From assembly GCA_033439295.1 (NCBI GenBank), contig JAVTLE010000017.1, forward strand, positions 372,001 through 436,000: a stretch of DNA of 64,000 nt, given 5' to 3'. The notes beneath the pieces were generated by a model. The model was not told the DNA's origin and did not search any database. It was given only the letters and a program-made list of their open reading frames with translations. Below, piece after piece: positions 20,324-32,300 of the stretch. Within the stretch, counting starts at the first letter, position 1. The number at the start of each line of letters is the position of its first letter. Both the position numbers and the translations under genes were made by a program. Source of the DNA: Deuterostichococcus epilithicus. Taxonomy: Eukaryota; Chlorophyta; Trebouxiophyceae; Prasiolales; Stichococcaceae.

Positions 20324-23300
20324 CTACTTCGAGTCGACATCCATTGCCGTCGCGCCTGCTGCCGCGGAATCTGCCGCCGCGGCAGGGGCAGGCTCAGCCG
20401 CCGCACCCGCCTTTAGTGGTGCATCCATGCCTGTGCTGCGGCCGGCCTCGGCCTGCTTGCCGTCTGCGTTTTCTGCAGCCGGTGCAACCTTGCCAAGAGC
20501 AGGCTTCCCAGGCTTCTTCTCCTTTGGCGGCGGCACCTCGAACTCGTAGATGTCGCGGAGCAGCACACGGTCTGGCCGCGCATTCGAGCGCCCCTTCTCC
20601 TGAAGAGCACAGAGCGGGAAGGCCCATCTCAGAAAGCCTGCAACCGCAGCAGGGCTGCATGCTGCAGGAACGTGCCACTCCCTCGCAGCAGTGGTTGAGG
20701 ATATGGCACCGGGGAAGCATGCCTGCAATGATCAGGTGTGAACACATGCTCGGGGGATGTTCCAAACGACCGTTCGACACCGCCGGCCGCCTTGCCGATC
20801 CGGGCGGCAAGCCTCGTGCGATACGTCACAGCTTTGTGCATGCCGCGGGTGCTTGGCACATCCGGCGCGGCGCCGCCGGCCGCACGCTTTGCAGCTGCCA
20901 CCAGGCTCGTCTGGCATGGCGACCAAGTCGTCGACAACTCGAACCGCTGGCTGTTCAATGATTGTTTCCTCTGCACACGGTCGAGGGCTGGGGTTCAGGG
21001 CAGGGAGCCGCACCGCTGTGGCCAGCAGTGCCGAAGCCTCCCGCACCAGCCAGTGCGGCAGCCCGCGGCCCAGCACGTGCAGCAGCCGGCGCAGGTCGTC
21101 CACCCGGATGTAGCCGGCACCTGTGGCAGGGTTGACACATGCGGAGGTCAGGTCGTCATCACACGGCCCAGCATGTGCAGCAGTTGTCACCACCGGTTTT
21201 CGCCGCGGGTTACAATGCGGATGCAGCCAGCGCCTGCAGCAGGTTTCACAGGTTTTGGGCGTCGAAGCTTCGCCGGTCAGCTGCTGACACAGGGCCGCTG
21301 CAGACCATTGTGCTGGTGTAGCCAGCACCTCCGCACGGAAGATTTTCGTTGGAAAACTTTCCCATGAAGTCGACTGCCGGCCGTCAACAGCTGTGTTGCG
21401 CAGGAGCATGGATGTGGCACGAATCAGAAGCCCTGATGCCATTGGGAGCCGCTTGCTGGGTGCCGGTCACAGGGACGCAGCAGCCGCCGCACCGGTGCGG
21501 TCGAAGTAGCGGCAGGCGAGCAGCAGCCCCTCGTCTGGCTTGTAGTACTTCTTGAGCTTTTTCTCCTCTGTCTTCTCCCCCCCCTCGCTGCCGTCCTTTG
21601 TGTCTTCCGTCGCCTTCTTCTCGCCGCCCGCTGACTTGGCCGCCTGACGAAGCAGGGGAGGTGCCTTTCAGTCAAGTACACATCAGCAGCAAACCGAGCT
21701 TGGGGACTGCGGCTCGCCCTGGCAGCGTCTTCACGCCTTCCTCCCTGCCATATCTGGCATCACTATGCCGAGGCCAAGCCTCCCGCGGATGCTACAAACA
21801 GTTGCGCAGACCGAGGTCCAATGTGCTGTTGATGCTCGCATTGCATGTGCACGCCTCCTGCTGCTGCTGTCTAAAGTCTGTGACATCCTTCGACCACTGT
21901 CTCTTCATGGCGACACAAAACGGAGCCCACCTCCTGGCCACCAGCAGCCGCGGCTGCGCTGTCCGGCTGCACAGCGTCCGGCACCGCAGCAGGCTCGGCG
22001 CTGGCCTTTGCCTCGTCCAGCGCCCTCTGCAGCGTCTCCTGCATGGCAGCATGCAAGGAACGCTGAACATAGCATCGGTAGCATCGGTATGGGGCCCACC
22101 ATGCTAGAGCTTGCTTCAGACGACGGCTGTGCAGCACTCCGTTCCTGCACCGGCTTCACAAGCGCAGCAAGCGCTGGCTGCATCAAGCCACCCTGACTCG
22201 GCCTGGACAGCCTCATGCCCAAGCGCAGCTGCTGCAGCAGCGCCATGCAGCTTCGTGCGTGATGAGCGTCAGGCCCCAAACGGGCAGAGCACCTCGGCCG
22301 CCTCGGAGCAGAGAATTGTCAAGCACCTGGCCACGCTGTTGACACCACAGCCTCCCGTGCTCAGCAGCATGGCCAGGCAGTCTGACAGCTCTGCTCTGAC
22401 AGCTTGCAGGCCAGCTGCTTGTCGTGACACGAGGTCAGTGACGTGACAGTCACAGTCACGTCCGAGAGGGAGGCCTGCCTCGGGTTTCGGAGCTCACCTC
22501 GCCCTCGGTCTTAAATACCAGCGCTGGTTTGGCTGTTGCCGCCCCCGCCTCAGCACCACCAGCCTTGGCGCCATCAGCCGCCGCTGTGCCGCCGGCTGCA
22601 GCGGCGACGGCCTGGCCGGCCTTCTGCTCGTCACCGTTGCCGGCGGCGAGCGCGGCATCTGCCGCAGCGCCGTCAGCCGCCGCCGCGCCGCCAGCCGCCG
22701 CTGTGCCGCCGGCCGCAGCGGCAACGGCCTCGCCAGCCTTCTGCTCGTCGCCGTTGCCGGCGGCGAGCGCGGCGTCTGTCGCTGCGGCGTCGCCTGCCCC
22801 GTCTGCCGCAGTGCCTGCCTCCTCCGCTTCCGGCTTCTCCTCGTCGTCCCCTGCCGCCTCGGCCTCCTGCTTCGCCTGTGGGCGCAGCAATATAACACGA
22901 CACGATAAGGTGTCACTAGCATTACCTGGTGTGCCATGCCCTGCGCTCTGGCCCTCCGCAACAAACTGCTGCTTGCAACGCCCAAATGCAAAAATGTTCA
23001 CCTCCCTGGTGCGAGAGGTCGATGGCGCATTGCGGCATGTGCCTCTCACCACAGCAGGCTGAAGTGGCAGCATTGACTGGCACATCCGCTCGGAACCCCA
23101 CTTTGACTTGAGCAGCCTGCCGGCCGGCAATCGAGCGACCAGCCACACCTTGCCGCGGGTGGCGCGCGTCGCCCGCGCCGGCGGCTTCTTGGCGGCCGCC
23201 TTCTTGGCGGGCGCCTTGCGCGCCGGCGCCTTGCGCCTGCCGGCTCCGCCCTTCCTGCCGCCGGCTGTCGGACCATCCTCAGCTTCCGCTGCTTCCTCCG

Positions 23301-26300
23301 CCTGGGCCCCCGCCGCTGCCGTGTCCTCCTGCTTGACGTCTGCCTCCTCCATCTTCATGTCCGTGGACGCCGCCTACAGTCAGAGGTCGCAGCCAACGTC
23401 AAGTCTTGTGGTCGATTCCTCTCTGGCCTCAGCCTCGGCAATCGGGACCCATGCTGGATGTTTTCTCTGAAGGCTGCTTCAACAGAAACCAGACTCCTTG
23501 CAGGGCCGCGTCTTTGTAACCACTTGCGATCAACCTCTGCTCCTTGTGACCGTGGCTGCTGCCTCACCACAGGGACGCGGCTGAAGCCCACCTCGGTGGC
23601 CGTGTCCTGCGTCTTGGCGCGCTTGGTCGCCGCCTCGTCGTCGCCGCCGGCTGCCTCCGCCGCTGCCCGCTTGCCGCCGGCCTCGGGCTTTGCCTCAGCG
23701 CCCACAACCCCGTCTGCCGGCTCTGGTACTGCAGGCGCAGCCTCCGCCGCGCCTGCTGCCGCGCCGGCGGGCTTGACGTCAGAGGGCTTGGCCTCAGTCG
23801 CAGTGCCGTCTGCAGGCTTGCCGCTGTTGGCCTTACCGGCGGCCTCATCGACTTCCCGCTTGCGCTTGCGCTCCTCCCGCCGCTTTTCTGCCTTCTCCCT
23901 GTGCGTGCATGCTGAGAAATATGAGAAAGATTGCAAGCAGCGCAACATCAGTGCAATCCTCGACACTAATGCATGTTGATGTATGAGCGATCGACAACCA
24001 CCAGCACCCAGCTGAGTGTCACCCAAGAATGCTAGAGCCACACCTGTTGTTTACCATACCTATTGAACAGATGAATGGTTCACAAAGAGTTCCCTAATGT
24101 TGAATCCCTGGTTGTATCGCTTGCAAAGTGTTGCGCACTGCTTAGCCAGCAGGTGATCGGCGATCGCGCCGCCGCAGCCCACCATGAGAGAGGACAAGAG
24201 TTCTGAGAATAGTCAAGTAACAATGGATCATTCACTGGATTGTGAAATTCGCGTACCGCTCGGCCAGCAGGTGGTCGGCGATCGCGCCGCCGTAGCCGGC
24301 CGCCAGCGCCTCCTGCAGTGCCTCCGCCGCCAGCGACAGCTCCACGGTCGCCTCCTCCCGGTCGTCCTCCTCGTAGTCCAGCAGGCCGTCCAGGCTGATG
24401 GCCTGGCTGCGCCACACCTTGCCTGCTCCCAGGGCGCAGCACCGACGCGTCAGCAGCCAGTTTGCTCAGGACAGTTACCCTAATCCAGGAAGAATCAGCT
24501 GAAGCAGTAAGGAGGGTTTGGGCAGCCGGATTCTCGTGGCCATCCTCCCCATAATTCAGCAGGCCGTTCCAGGGTGTTGGCCTGGCTAGCCACAGTCTAG
24601 CTGCAGGGTCCGTCAGGTGGTGGGCCATGCCAGCGACCCCTCTGCTTCCCATGCACACAGTTGAGTGCTAACCCCGCGGATGCTTCGAGAGAGCATGTGC
24701 TTGTGGGCAGGCAAGCTGAGCGTAGGTGACAGCGCCGTGCTGTGCAGGAGCTGTGACTGCTGCACATGCCGGCTCTGCCGCCTGCGCCTCAAGCACGCAC
24801 GCCCACAAGTGCTCATTGAAAGCCGGCTGGCTGACGCGCAACTCCGGGCGCATCCTGAGTGCATTTAGATTCTCGTGAAGCCCCCTTTCCACAGTAGCCT
24901 GGCTCGGTGAGTGAGACAGAAATTCTCACTCGACTCGCGGCGACCGCGCAGCAGGAGAGTGGGCCTCGCTGGCATCTTAGACGCCGCCTCAGCCGTGTCC
25001 TCCTTCCCGCCCTTCGCCACTTCCTCCTTCCCGGTGCCGCCCCCTGCCGCCTGAGCATCCTGCTCTGAGACCGCAGTGCCAGCCGGGTTGCCCGCGGCAG
25101 GCTCGGCTGCCGCCCCCGCCTTCTGCGGCACACCAACGACCTGAATCGCGCCCGGTGGAAGCAACACCGGCACGCAGCTGCAACAAGAATCGCGTGCATG
25201 TGGCTGACAACATGCGTCCAGCCTCCCTGCGCCCATCTGCCCAAGGCTCGCGTCCACCACAGCTCTGATGCGCCGCGCGCCAGCACTTGCCCGCGGCATT
25301 GCAGTCGAGACTGCCAGTGGAGGTGGCATTGGCAGGTGTGCGCTGCCCTGTCGGTCTAGAAGCCTGTGCTGTCGGGGCACATTGCATAAGCGCCTCAGTG
25401 CCGACAGCAAGCAGCCGCGAGAACCGCGTCTGCATGGGCTTGGCGGTGGCGCCCAAGCATGCTGCTGCGCGGACCGCGTAGGACCACCGAAGAACTCTAA
25501 TCGGCTTGTACTTGCTTGCTTTCCTGGGATGCGAGCAGCCTCTGGACACCTTGTCCAAGTCTTGGCAGCACAGGAAAGGCAGGTGCAACCTCGGACTCAC
25601 CTTGTCGGCAGGGGCAGCGGCGCCCATGGGCAGGGCAGCGTCCGGCGCCGCCGCCGCAACTTTGCCGTCAGCGCCCCTCGCCTCCGCAGCTGCGCCCCCC
25701 GCCTTGGTGTCCGAGGCAGCTCCAGCGGCCGTCTTGCTGGGGGTAGCCGGCTTGTCGTCGCCCTCAGGCTTAGCATCCTTAGGGGCGTGATCCTTGACCT
25801 CCTTTGCCTGTTGGCCACGAGCAGCGGCTCAGCAGCATGGTAACGGAGGGTCTAAGTTAGCAGGATTGGAGCCTGGCTCGCCTGCGCATGCAGTGAGCTA
25901 CAACAGATCGGCCTTTTCAAGAGGCAATTATAACGTATTTGCATGTGTGTGCTCTGCGCCGCAGGGGACCAGCAGAATGACGGCGCCTTCCAGGTGCTGC
26001 ATAATTCCAGGTGCTGCATTGATGCCAGCCAATTGGGCCGAACCTCAGGGCAGCGGCCTGCAGACCACATGCTAGTGCTGTGTGATGGCGCTTTCCCATG
26101 CGCACTATAAAGGCCGGGCCTTGTTGAAACGTAATCTGGCCATGTGCTGACTGTGGCGACTGCCACCGGCTGGGTCGCAGGTGCCTGGCCGCATCTACTT
26201 GCATCAGGCGCTCACAGCACTACCCACGAGCCGGCCGACGCACGCATGCGACACCGGCAGTACCCGCCTTCCTGGGCCCTCAAGAAGCATTGGCATGCAG

Positions 26301-29300
26301 ACGGTCAGCAGGAGAGGCGAGACATGAGCGCCAAACGAAGCCGCGGTCCCAGGAAGTTGAACCATTTCATATCTCAGGGTATGCGGCGGGAGCGCACCGC
26401 GGCCTTGGCGGCGTCGTGAGCCTTCTTGGCGGCCCGCCACTCCTGCTGCGCCACCCACGCCGCCGGCCAGTCGTCCGCGCTCGGCAGCGCCGCCGCCGCG
26501 TCCGTCAGGAAGTACACCGTAATCTCCTGCAGCAGCAGTTGACAGGCACGTTGGAGCCGCTGCAGAACAAATCCTGCAGCAGGGACCTTGAAGTCGAATA
26601 CATGTTCTCTGAGATCATCAGTTTGCCAAGCTCACCTCTGGCGGCCGCCTGCCACAGAAGCTGTTGTTTTCACCCGATAAAGTCTCAGTGTTCATTCGAA
26701 GGGATGCAAACTCGCGTAGCTCAGGAGTACTCCGGGAAGGGTGCAGCTGCTGCAGCTCAGCGCCGGCGACCGGCGGCGGCCGCACACCGTGCACAAGCCA
26801 TTCGTTTTTCTCGCCTCCTGCCGCCAGCGGCTTGCGTCTGCATCTTGTCATCGGCAATTCCTGGACTTGGTTATGCAGAGTGAAGCATACCTGTTGCAGC
26901 TCGGCGCCGGCGGCAGGCGCAGGCCGCACATAGTGGACCTCCACCAGGCGGCGCCAGCGGCGGCACGCTCCCAGATCCAGCCCCAGCTGCTCCTTGGTCT
27001 GCCGCACCAGCGCCCTGACGAGCGCCGCGTCGCCCCTGCAGGAGAGGAGTTCGCGAGGGTTTTGAAAGCTTTCAGCAGATTGTGGCACGCCCCCAGTTCC
27101 AGCTTCGAATGCTTCTTGGTCTGCCTCAACAGAGGAAGCACAACACCAGCTTCCTGACAAGCACCACATAGCCCTGCAAACGTCACGAGGGATTTAACAA
27201 ATAACCCGCTACTATCTGCTCCCTGCTTGATCGTGTTTGAACCTCGTCAGAGAGGTGTCGCCTGCGCTAGCAGGGACAACAGGAACCCGATCGGTTTTTG
27301 AGGTGACACATGAAAACCAAGAGCTGCATCACTTACTCTGTGGCGGGGTCGCCGTCGATGGCCGGCTCCACCGGGCCGCCGGGCGCCTGGATGCCCGAAC
27401 GGGCGTGCGCCCTCTCAGTGCGCAGCGTCACGAACTTGAGCAGCCGGTGCAGGTGCTCGCCGCCGTGGCCGGCGCCCGCGCGGGCGGCCTTCACAGCGTC
27501 CTCGTCCAGCCCGGACGTGAGCAACACCTGCGACAGCAGTGGTGACGAAATAGCAAGCGTATCTTTCCGGATTTCCACCATGCTTCCGGCCTGGAAAGGT
27601 GGAAAGTGCTCGCCATGTGGCCGGGGCCCGTGCATGAAGGCCTTCACTGCATCCCCGGTGGGAGCCGATGCCGCAGCACCTGCAAGTTGTGTGGACTGAC
27701 ATCAGCAGCACCTGCAGTTCATGTGCGGGGAGACGAAACCGCAGTGACATTGATCGATTCAGCAAGTGATAAATGTGGATGTGTCCTAGCGTCTTGCGCG
27801 TGCAGCTCCCGGTCAGACAAGCGGCAGATGCTGCACAGCCAGCCGCCTACCCTGACATGGCATAGGACAAAGCTGCGCCATGGAAAACAAACGACACAAA
27901 CCTTTGCAGTGTAGTGGACGCCGCCGGACTTGCGGTGGTGCAGCTTTAGCGCAGGCGCCGCCTCAAATTCCACCTCGTGCTCGAAGGCGACTGGCCGGTC
28001 CAGCGGCACGAGGCTGCAGCCCAGCGAGTTTGTGCCGTCTGGCGGCGTCTGCAGCGGAACGAGCAGAAATTAGAACCCAGCACCGCCTGAATTCGTCTCG
28101 TGCTCGACAGGCACAGCCCCTCCAGGCGGCACCAGGCTGAGTCCCGGCGAGTATGTGCCGGCCGTCGGCGTCTGCAGTACAAATATGGCTCTCAATTGCG
28201 TTTGCAGTCTCAAAAGTCGTGTCGTGCTGGAAGGCCTCCGGAGGGTCCAGCAGCGCAAGGCTGCACCCCAGGAATTGGTGCTGCCTGCCATGAAGAAACA
28301 GAAAGGATTGAACCGTTCATGCACCGCAGCAAGGCACAGCAATACGTGAAATCGACCGATCGGAGCCCGGCCTGTGCAAGGGACTAAGTTCTTGATGCAC
28401 CGATGTGCACCGGCGCAAGGGTCAGCGGCTGAGTGGGCAGCAGCAGGCCACAAACCTGCGGCCGTCAGGCTGCCCGCTGAAGCTTGGGCAGAGGCATGTC
28501 TACTATTGGGTCGGAGCAGCAGCAACAGCATCAACAGCAGCAACAGAGGGAGCAAAGCCGCCAGCGTTCAACCACAAATATGATTTCTGGTTTAGGCGCT
28601 GAGGAACTGACGGCTGTGCCCGTAGCTCAGATACAGAGCCCGGTGGCAGCGTGTGCTCTGCACTCCTTATCAACAGCACCGTGACTATAGGTAAGAGGGA
28701 AATATAATGTCGAATCTTGCTTCTACTGCAGAGCAGCACCTGCATCCAGCTGCAGACGAGTTTGGCAAAGTCCGGCGGTAGCGTCGCATTGGGGTATCGC
28801 CTCGCGACATCGGCATACTGTCGTTCCGCTTGGTTCAGCGTGTATGCCGGCACCTGCATTGTACATGACCTGATTCAAACGACTTGTTTCTTGACAGGAG
28901 AGACTGGGGTGCCGTTCAATCATTCCATCGTTCTGCTGCTCCGCCTTGTTCAGCGTGTACGCCGGCACCTGTTCAGGGGATGTCATGAGTTGGTAAGAGC
29001 AGGACATGGCAACCGTGTGGCGCAGCCTTTCTGGAACGAGCTCTGGTTGGCGGGGGCCACCCTGGGGCCTTTGCACACGGCGGACGCAGCGGCACTCATG
29101 TCACTCCAAAGCGTTGAGCGCCAAAGGATGAACTCAAGGTACGCAATTCAGAAAACCAATTTTATTAGAGGCTGCGCATAATGGGCTCGCGGTATCGATT
29201 ACGCGTCTAGACTGTGAATGTCCGGCTTTTCAAGAAGAGCTCACCTTGATGCCGTACTCGATGGGGCGGCGCACAGGCGACAGCGTGCGACGCCGCGGCG

Positions 29301-32300
29301 GCGCCTTGCCCCGCGGCGACCGGTCCCGCGACCTGGAGTATTGAGCAGGCCGTGCTTCTGGGAGGGACAGTTGTTTGCAAGATCATGTCCGTGAGTTCCT
29401 CCTCAGCTTGGCAGCCCTCCAAGCGGAGTCCGCTTTTTCAGCATCGTGAGGGGTTGGTTGGAAAGTCTGGAGGATCAAAGCGGGGGCATCAGGCCAGCTG
29501 GTCGAAAGCATAGGCGGTGTGCAACTGAGGCAGGGAACCTGTCGACACGCAGCGGCGGAGGGGGCTCCATCGTGCGGGCAGGGCTGCCGCGCGGCGGCGG
29601 CGGCGGCGGCGGCACGACATGCGCGTCCGCCATCGGAGCGCGGTCGCGCGGCTGCGCGAATGCACATGCAGCTTTTTGAAGTTCTGAGCTACCTGAATGC
29701 CTGGCAGGCACAGCATCACGCAGCAGCGCCATGTTGCGTTGTGAGCTTGGACTGACGCTGTGTGCATGTGGTGTGACCCGCAGTGTGCAGGGCGCTGACA
29801 TGGTGACATGTCGGGACGCACCGCATGACGCCAACTGGACACACAAGACGGCATTGCTGAGGGACGGCATTACCACATCGACATACACATCAACAGAGGA
29901 GATATCAGGGCTGCACCCTGGCATCGCGACGTGTCTCCCGGTCCCGGTCGTGCGAGCGGTCGCGCGGCGGCGGCCGCTCCTCCCTGCCGCGTGGCTCGGG
30001 GCCTGCAGTGGGAGGTTTCAGTGATGGCTCTGTGCATGACGGGCGGGCGGTTCTCCGAACTGCCTGGAGGCATCCTGCGCTCAAGCTGGGGAATGCGCAT
30101 GCATGCGGGAAGCGAGGCGGCCTGGCTGGTGCAGATGCCAGCCCCATGTGCACATGCGCAGCCGCCCCAGGAACGGCGATTCTGACGTCTTTCTGCAGGT
30201 CAGCTCAGCGGCTGCCACCGTGGCAGGTCGGGAAACCCTCAAGCCTGACTCCAAGTTGGAGGGACGTGGTGACTCACGCCGGGAGTCGCGGCCGTGGGGC
30301 GGCCGGCTCGGCGGCGCAGGCGGCAGCGCGGACGGGCTTCGGAGCTCTCGGCGATGGCCATCNCNGACGCCTTCGACTGTGCGAACTGTGGGTAGGCGAG
30401 CGCACCGCGGCCTGCGCCGCGGCCAGCGCCCCTCCCTGTTGCATGAGCACCCGATCCGCATTCAGTCAGATCCGCATTCAGCCATGCGCATCCTGTTGAG
30501 CCAGCCATGTGCAAACACCACCGATGTGTGTTTCCTGAGCGGCAGGGGGTTTGCAAACCCAAGTCAATTTTGTCAGGCATCGAAGCTCTCCAGTACATGA
30601 ATGGCACAGTCACAACTTCTAGTTGAGCATCATTGAAGCGAGCCCGGCTGCAGACTGATGGCATGTAGGGGCCACGACCTCAGCCTGCAGATAGTTCTCG
30701 CTTACGTTGCTGCTGCATGATCGAGCACTGAGTTCTGACATGGTTTGTTTCGCTCTTGTGCATGCTCGCACCTGCAGCGACTGGGGCTCCAGCATACACG
30801 GATGCGGGTGGCGCAGACGAGAAGCCAGTCTGGCGGCTGGCGGCGGCGCCCGCGCCGAACGGCACCTTGGGGGCAGCGGGCGGTCCTGGGGCCGCGGCAG
30901 CAGCGCCGCGTCCTAAGCCGCCTGCAGGTTGTTCTTAGTAACATTGGAAACTTAATTCTGAAATTGAAATTACTGTCTGTAGGACGCACAGCACAGTGTC
31001 CTGAGCATGCGCGCCGAGTCAGCAGGGTTGCATGCTGAACCACCGAGTGGCACAGCAGAAGTGGACAGCAGTCATGCATCCTACGAGCACCTCTTAGTTC
31101 AACGCGCTGTTGCACAGACTCGAGCATCGTCCTACTAGCTACAGTAAGTTATCAGTTTTGTGATACAGAGTTCATCAGAGAGCTCTGGAATGGCTGCTGA
31201 GCCGAGGGAGGCTGGGGTCACCTGGCGCAGGAGCTGCGCCACGGCCGGCGATGCCACGACCAGCGCCGCCGGCGCCAGGGGCAGAAGAAAAGCCGCTGGC
31301 TCGGGGCGGCCCCTGAGAACTCCATGTCGGCGGCACAGGCTGCAGCAGCGGCGCAACACACTGCTCTTCAACCGTCTTGTTCGCAGCTGCGATGACTCTG
31401 GTATCGCAAGCTAGCGGGAGGAAGCAGGAGAAGTGCTGCCCCAGCGCTGTAGGTATGGCTGCACACTAGCCCAGGCTCTGGCTGTGGCGGCGGCGTCTCA
31501 AACTTGCGGGGCAGCGCCCGGTACCGCCTCTGAACGTGTGCGGCATGATGTGTGCCCCAAATGCAGCTGTTAGGCGCACCTCTCTTGATGTGTTAGTGTA
31601 GGCAGATGTCGGGATGCTGGGGGCAGGGCTGACGCTGCCAGACGCCGCCGCCTCACGTGCGGCTCCATAGGCTGCCGGGGCTGCGACGCCGCGTCCCGCC
31701 GGCGCACCGTACCCCTGTTGTGGCACATGGTATAAAACATCAATAGGGCACATGGTCCAAGCATCAAGGGGTAAGACGAGGCGCCATGCAGCAGTTCGTG
31801 CGGCAAAACCCGCAAAGCCCCGGCCTGTGAAACAGATTTGTGCTTCTTGTGATCCACAGATGTGCCTGCGTATGCCCAGCACTGCAGTGGCGTGGCAACA
31901 GAGTAGCAGGCTTGGTTTGCCGGTGCGCAAGGGATGGAAGGCAAGCAGTCGAGACCCAAATGGGGCTCCGTTCCAGAGACTGCGATCCCTGGTGGATGGG
32001 TGCTAAGCGCAGCACCTGTGCAGCCGCCGGCTGTGCCGGCGCGCCTTGCGGCCTGAAACCGCCGCTGACCACCGCCGCTGCCGCTGCGGGCTGCTTGTAG
32101 CCGCCCTGGCCGTACTGCGACTGGCTGCCTGCAGGAGGAGAGGAGGCAGCCGAGTCGGCAGGCGCACGCGCGGCAGCGGTTTCAGTACCCATGCAGGTGG
32201 AAGCCTTGCAGCAGTGAGAAGCACTCCACGCCAGTCTCATGGCGGGTAAGCACAGCCCTTGCATCAGCAAGATTCGTGCATCGTGCTGCTGTGCTCCCAT

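Noticed and set aside
20740-20976. Open minus-strand frame between the last two CCAR1-like exons
   Set aside because: It shows no family similarity and is not needed for phase; treated as intron.
28617-28690. tRNA-like start (GTGCCCGTAGCTCAGAT) on the plus strand
   Set aside because: No B-box/T-loop (GGTTCGA-type) follows and the arms do not pair; it lies in a CCAR1-like intron.
30362-30364. Ambiguous bases (N) in a CCAR1-like exon as a real lesion
   Set aside because: These, and single Ns at about 42575, 44567 and 45661, are assembly ambiguities and not biological changes.
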